From positions 1 to 15,282 of the forward strand of contig JBBTQP010000016.1 in assembly GCA_038065635.1 (NCBI GenBank): a stretch of 15,282 nt of DNA, in the 5' to 3' direction. The DNA is from JAHJFW01 sp038065635. GTDB taxonomy: Bacteria; Patescibacteriota; Patescibacteriia; 2-12-FULL-60-25. Below the pieces are notes generated by a model that saw nothing but the letters and a program-made list of their open reading frames with translations, was not told the origin of the DNA and made no database searches. Of this stretch, positions 12,846 through 15,282 are shown one piece after another (within the stretch, counting starts at the first letter, position 1; each line of letters starts with the position of its first letter). The translations under genes were made by a program, and so were the position numbers.

Positions 12846-12850
12846 CTCAC

Positions 12851-12936
12851 GGGTAGGTACCGAAGCGGTCAAACGGGGCAGACTGTAAATCTGCTGGCAT
12901 ACGCCTTCCAAGGTTCGAATCCTTGCCTGCCCACCA
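12851..12936 (+). tRNA. trnY(GTA): tRNA-Tyr (anticodon GTA)
   Basis: A class II tRNA of 86 nt: acceptor GGGTAGG/CCTGCCC (one T-G pair), anticodon arm GCAGA-CTGTAAA-TCTGC with anticodon GTA, long variable arm (about 12894-12910), T arm CAAGG-TTCGAAT-CCTTG, discriminator A and encoded CCA. Confidence 0.97.
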
Positions 12937-12939
12937 AAT

Positions 12940-12965
12940 AAAAATCCCATTGAAGTGGGATTTTT
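12940..12965. terminator. Bidirectional intrinsic terminator
   Basis: AAAAATCCCA (12940-12949) and TGGGATTTTT (12956-12965) form a perfect 10-bp stem around TTGAAG, with T-runs on both strands. It ends the + strand tRNA cluster 4 bp after tRNA-Tyr and also lies 5 bp beyond the stop of the convergent histidine-kinase gene, serving both. Confidence 0.9.
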
Positions 12966-12970
12966 ATATA

Positions 12971-15181
12971 TCAAATCATCTCTGCAGTTCCTTTTCTCTG
13001 CGTCATTCCTTCTATCGGTAAAGCGGCGGAGAATGTAGACCCCTTCTTTTCCGTTGACTCGAACCAGACACGCCCTCCAACTTGTTCTACAAGCGTCTTA
13101 ACTAAATACAACCCAAGACCGCTACCCTCAGTGTCGACATTTCTAATGTTGCTTCCGCGGAATAGTTTGGAAAATATCTTGTCTTGCTCGTTTCTAGGAA
13201 TACCGTAACCGGTATCTTTTACCTCGATGTGAATTTCCGTTTCTGTCTTGGCGAGTGTTATCGCGATTTTTCCATTCCCCGGCGTATAGTTGATCGCGTT
13301 TAATAGGAAGTTTTCGAGTATAACGCGAACTAATTTCGGATCGCCACGATAGCCGTCGACCGCATCATAATCCGTCTCGACCAGAAGATTCTTGCGTTCG
13401 ATGCGTTGACGATATTCGCTTAACAGGCCGTCTACGAATTCCGGAAGGTCGATTTTCGTAGGCTCGATTGAGAATTTTCCGGCTTCGATACGAGAAACGT
13501 TTAACAATGAGTTGACAAGCGCAACCATACGACTGTTGCTCTCATGGAGCTGCGTAAGAAGTTCAAGTTGTTTTTTTGTAAGTTTTCCGCCGGATCCCTC
13601 CAAAAGTAATTCACAGAACCAGTTTGTGGCGGTAAGCGGAGTGCGAAGTTGATGAGAAGCGAGGGAAACGAATTCGCTTTTTGCCCTGTCGATTGCGAGT
13701 TCTTTCGTCGTGTCCTCCATGATAAAAATTGCGGAATCACCCTCTGGCCCTTCTCCGCGCACAATGGCTCCGGAAGTTCTTAATGCGATAGGAGCGAGAT
13801 TTTCTTTTTTCAAAAATAACCCAGTGTGATTGATGAAGGTTTTTCCTTTATTAAGAGTATCAGACAAAGGAAGTTCGTTTTCCGGAATACGGATTCCCGC
13901 CTCATTCACGAACAAGCATTCGTTCAAAATTCTTTTACCCTTTTTATATCCGAGCAGCTGCTTTCCCATCCGGTTAATTATGCGCAACGATCCTGATGGG
14001 GCATCAACGACAATAGCTGCGACCGGGAGGTTTTCGAGCAACGTCTCTAACAACTCACGTTCGCTTTCTATTTCTTTAGTTTTTTCGCGCACCTTCCCTT
14101 CCAGATTTTTATACAACTCCTTAAGTTGAGACGCCATTTCGTTGAAGGAAGACGCGAGCTGGCCGATTTCGTCGTGAACCATCGGTGGAATCATGGTTGA
14201 GAATCGGCCGCTCGCGAATCGTTTTGACGCGTCTACAAGCACTTGTAATCTCCTTAATAAAATTTGTTCTCCGGCGATCCAGCCGAAAATAAGCATCATT
14301 GCCGCCATGATCGCGACAATCAATATGTCGCGTTGAAGAATGCGATTTGAGTCAGCGGCCACCACGGCGCTGGAAAGTCCGATGACCACGTACGTTTCCC
14401 CGCCGCCAAAAACGGTTGGGAGCGGAGCGTATGAGAATAGACGCGTAATTCCGTCTAGACCCTGCGCCTCAACGGTATCTTCTTTGCCATTGCTGAAAAT
14501 ATGATTGACTACTGGCGAACCTGTAAAAGTTTTTCCTATCCAGGCGTCAGGATTAGGGTGGTGCGCCAGGACCGTGCCGTTTCGGTCCACGATAAATGAT
14601 TCGGTGTCCGGAGGGAGAGTGATTCCTTCGAGCACGCGGTTCATCCATAGTAAATTCAAGGCGCCTATAAGAACGCCGCGCAAATCGCCGTTTTTGGCAT
14701 AAACAGGAAAGCCGAAATTGACCGTAGGTACGCCTGTAATTCGTCCGATTTGGTATTCGCCCATGGCGAATGTTTTTGTCTCAATCGCCTTTTTGAAATA
14801 TAGGCGGTCGGCGACGTTAATTGGCGGCGTAAAAGGCACGCCACTGCACAGTATGTCGCCATTTGGGGCAATCAGCCCGAAGTTTGCATAGCGCGGGTTT
14901 TGCGCTATCAGTTCGCCCATGAGTTTATTGCAATCGTCAGCGTTCCATATTTCAGGAACAACCGAAAGCGCAGTCAGAATTTGTTGCGCGCTTTTTATTT
15001 GCAGCGTCTGACCGGTCAACGCAATCCACGTGATATGTTTTGCAGTTTCCTCCGCATTGTGTCTTGAAAACGCGCGTGCTTCGTGATCACGAGCCGCGAG
15101 GAGCGCGACGAATGGCAAAACGCATAACATGCCCAGTATCAAGAGTTCTCCGCGTAATCCAATACGTCGACGGTTATCCAT
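12971..15181 (-). CDS. Membrane sensor histidine kinase (dCache-like sensor, HAMP, PAS)
   Basis: This 736-aa kinase autophosphorylates on histidine and passes phosphate to a response regulator, which is not in the window. In order: TM1 (about 13-30); an extracytoplasmic dCache-like sensor (about 40-275; NFGLIAPNGDILCSG and FIVDRNGTVLAHHP are typical paired PAS-like strands); TM2 (285-303); HAMP (305-358); a short coiled coil; a PAS-like domain (about 375-490); HisKA with FVSLASHQLRTPLT (H510); then HATPase with N box ENFLLNAINYTP (623-634), DTGYGIP (656-662), an F box near 670 and GSGLGLYLVK (686-695). All catalytic boxes are intact. I start at ATG 15181: the longer frame to 15247 runs through the promoter and a dispersed repeat. 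The predicted mRNA is almost leaderless. Confidence 0.93.
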   Translation of the reverse strand: MDNRRRIGLRGELLILGMLCVLPFVALLAARDHEARAFSRHNAEETAKHITWIALTGQTLQIKSAQQILTALSVVPEIWNADDCNKLMGELIAQNPRYANFGLIAPNGDILCSGVPFTPPINVADRLYFKKAIETKTFAMGEYQIGRITGVPTVNFGFPVYAKNGDLRGVLIGALNLLWMNRVLEGITLPPDTESFIVDRNGTVLAHHPNPDAWIGKTFTGSPVVNHIFSNGKEDTVEAQGLDGITRLFSYAPLPTVFGGGETYVVIGLSSAVVAADSNRILQRDILIVAIMAAMMLIFGWIAGEQILLRRLQVLVDASKRFASGRFSTMIPPMVHDEIGQLASSFNEMASQLKELYKNLEGKVREKTKEIESERELLETLLENLPVAAIVVDAPSGSLRIINRMGKQLLGYKKGKRILNECLFVNEAGIRIPENELPLSDTLNKGKTFINHTGLFLKKENLAPIALRTSGAIVRGEGPEGDSAIFIMEDTTKELAIDRAKSEFVSLASHQLRTPLTATNWFCELLLEGSGGKLTKKQLELLTQLHESNSRMVALVNSLLNVSRIEAGKFSIEPTKIDLPEFVDGLLSEYRQRIERKNLLVETDYDAVDGYRGDPKLVRVILENFLLNAINYTPGNGKIAITLAKTETEIHIEVKDTGYGIPRNEQDKIFSKLFRGSNIRNVDTEGSGLGLYLVKTLVEQVGGRVWFESTEKKGSTFSAALPIEGMTQRKGTAEMI

Positions 15182-15190
15182 GTCTAGAGA

Positions 15191-15199
15191 ATTATACCA
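15191..15199 (-). promoter_or_regulatory. Extended -10 promoter of the histidine-kinase gene
   Basis: On the minus strand TGGTATAAT (15199 to 15191) is a perfect extended -10 element (TGn-TATAAT); the -35 region is weak. It ends 9 bp before the ATG at 15181, so transcription would begin about 2-4 nt before the start codon. TCTAGA palindromes flank it at 15183-15188 and 15204-15209, 21 bp apart. Confidence 0.6.
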
Positions 15200-15227
15200 T
15201 GCGTCTAGAATTTTAAGTTTTTTACCC

Positions 15228-15282
15228 GTCATTGCGAGGAGTAGCAACGACGCGGCAATCTAATCAACTGTCATTGCGAGGA
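15228..15282. repeat. Tandem dispersed repeat (GTCATTGCGAGGA unit), cut by the window end
   Basis: GTCATTGCGAGGA occurs at 15228-15240 and again at 15270-15282, a 42-bp period. The first unit continues as GTAGCAACGACGCGGCAATC, pairing ATTGC (15231) with GCAAT (15255). The unit closely resembles a repeat scattered in many bacterial genomes (GTCATTGCGAGGAGCGAAGCGACG type). The second unit runs off the window. Confidence 0.75.

Noticed and set aside
12735..12974. Minus-strand 79-aa ORF over the tRNA-Tyr region
   Set aside because: Covers tRNA genes, the hairpin repeat and the terminator; a translation artefact common over tRNA-Tyr loci.
15182..15247. Extended N terminus of the histidine kinase to 15247
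   Set aside because: The extra 22 residues are encoded across the TATAAT element and the dispersed repeat, and the kinase begins naturally at MDNRRR followed by TM1.

Overview
The window (about 50% GC by eye, dense, short gaps, TGA used as a stop) looks like a chromosome segment from a Patescibacteria/CPR-type bacterium. The clues are a eukaryote/archaeal-type glycyl-tRNA synthetase, compact housekeeping operons, start codons mostly lacking Shine-Dalgarno sites, and a diversity-generating-retroelement (DGR) target-protein family typical of CPR genomes. TGA stops argue against the lineages that read UGA as glycine. The phylum assignment is an inference.

Region 1 (1-7213) is an accessory island. 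After the tail of a BNR/Asp-box beta-propeller protein come: a 301-aa protein ending in a DGR-type C-type-lectin variable domain; a HepT/MntA (type VII toxin-antitoxin) pair; an 847-aa MoxR-type AAA+ ATPase fused at its C terminus to the same variable domain; a DGR-type reverse transcriptase lacking its N-terminal third; and a 659-aa von Willebrand A (VWA) protein with an N-terminal HExxH motif. The two variable domains lie in 750-bp direct repeats (493-1242 and 3834-4583). Their last ~650 bp are identical except for one base past the stop codon, with a sharp boundary to a diverged segment, which points to recent gene conversion. I found no template repeat, so the DGR looks like a decayed element with frozen variable regions. 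MoxR and VWA proteins classically act as a pair (remodelling ATPase plus metal-dependent adaptor). Here the ATPase carries the diversifiable ligand-binding domain, so the locus may be a recognition-triggered MoxR-VWA system guarded or supplemented by HepT/MntA.

Region 2 (7281-12292) is housekeeping on the + strand: frr (ribosome recycling factor), glycyl-tRNA synthetase, an M16 zinc peptidase, tpiA and a membrane-anchored TPR protein. The last four are tightly packed (8-bp overlap, 7-bp gap, 1-bp overlap), probably one operon. A structured repeat separates frr from the synthetase.

Region 3 (12276-12965) is a translation cluster: promoter, tRNA-Thr(TGT), rpmG (L33), tRNA-Thr(GGT), tRNA-Tyr(GTA) and an intrinsic terminator. 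It resembles the Thr/Tyr tRNA-rpmG neighbourhood found near tuf/secE in other bacteria.

Region 4 (12971-15181, minus strand) encodes a membrane sensor histidine kinase with an extracytoplasmic sensor domain, HAMP, PAS, HisKA and HATPase domains. Its promoter predicts an almost leaderless mRNA. Dispersed repeats sit at the right edge and in several gaps, including inverted repeats built from 9-bp AAAGTC units at two sites.
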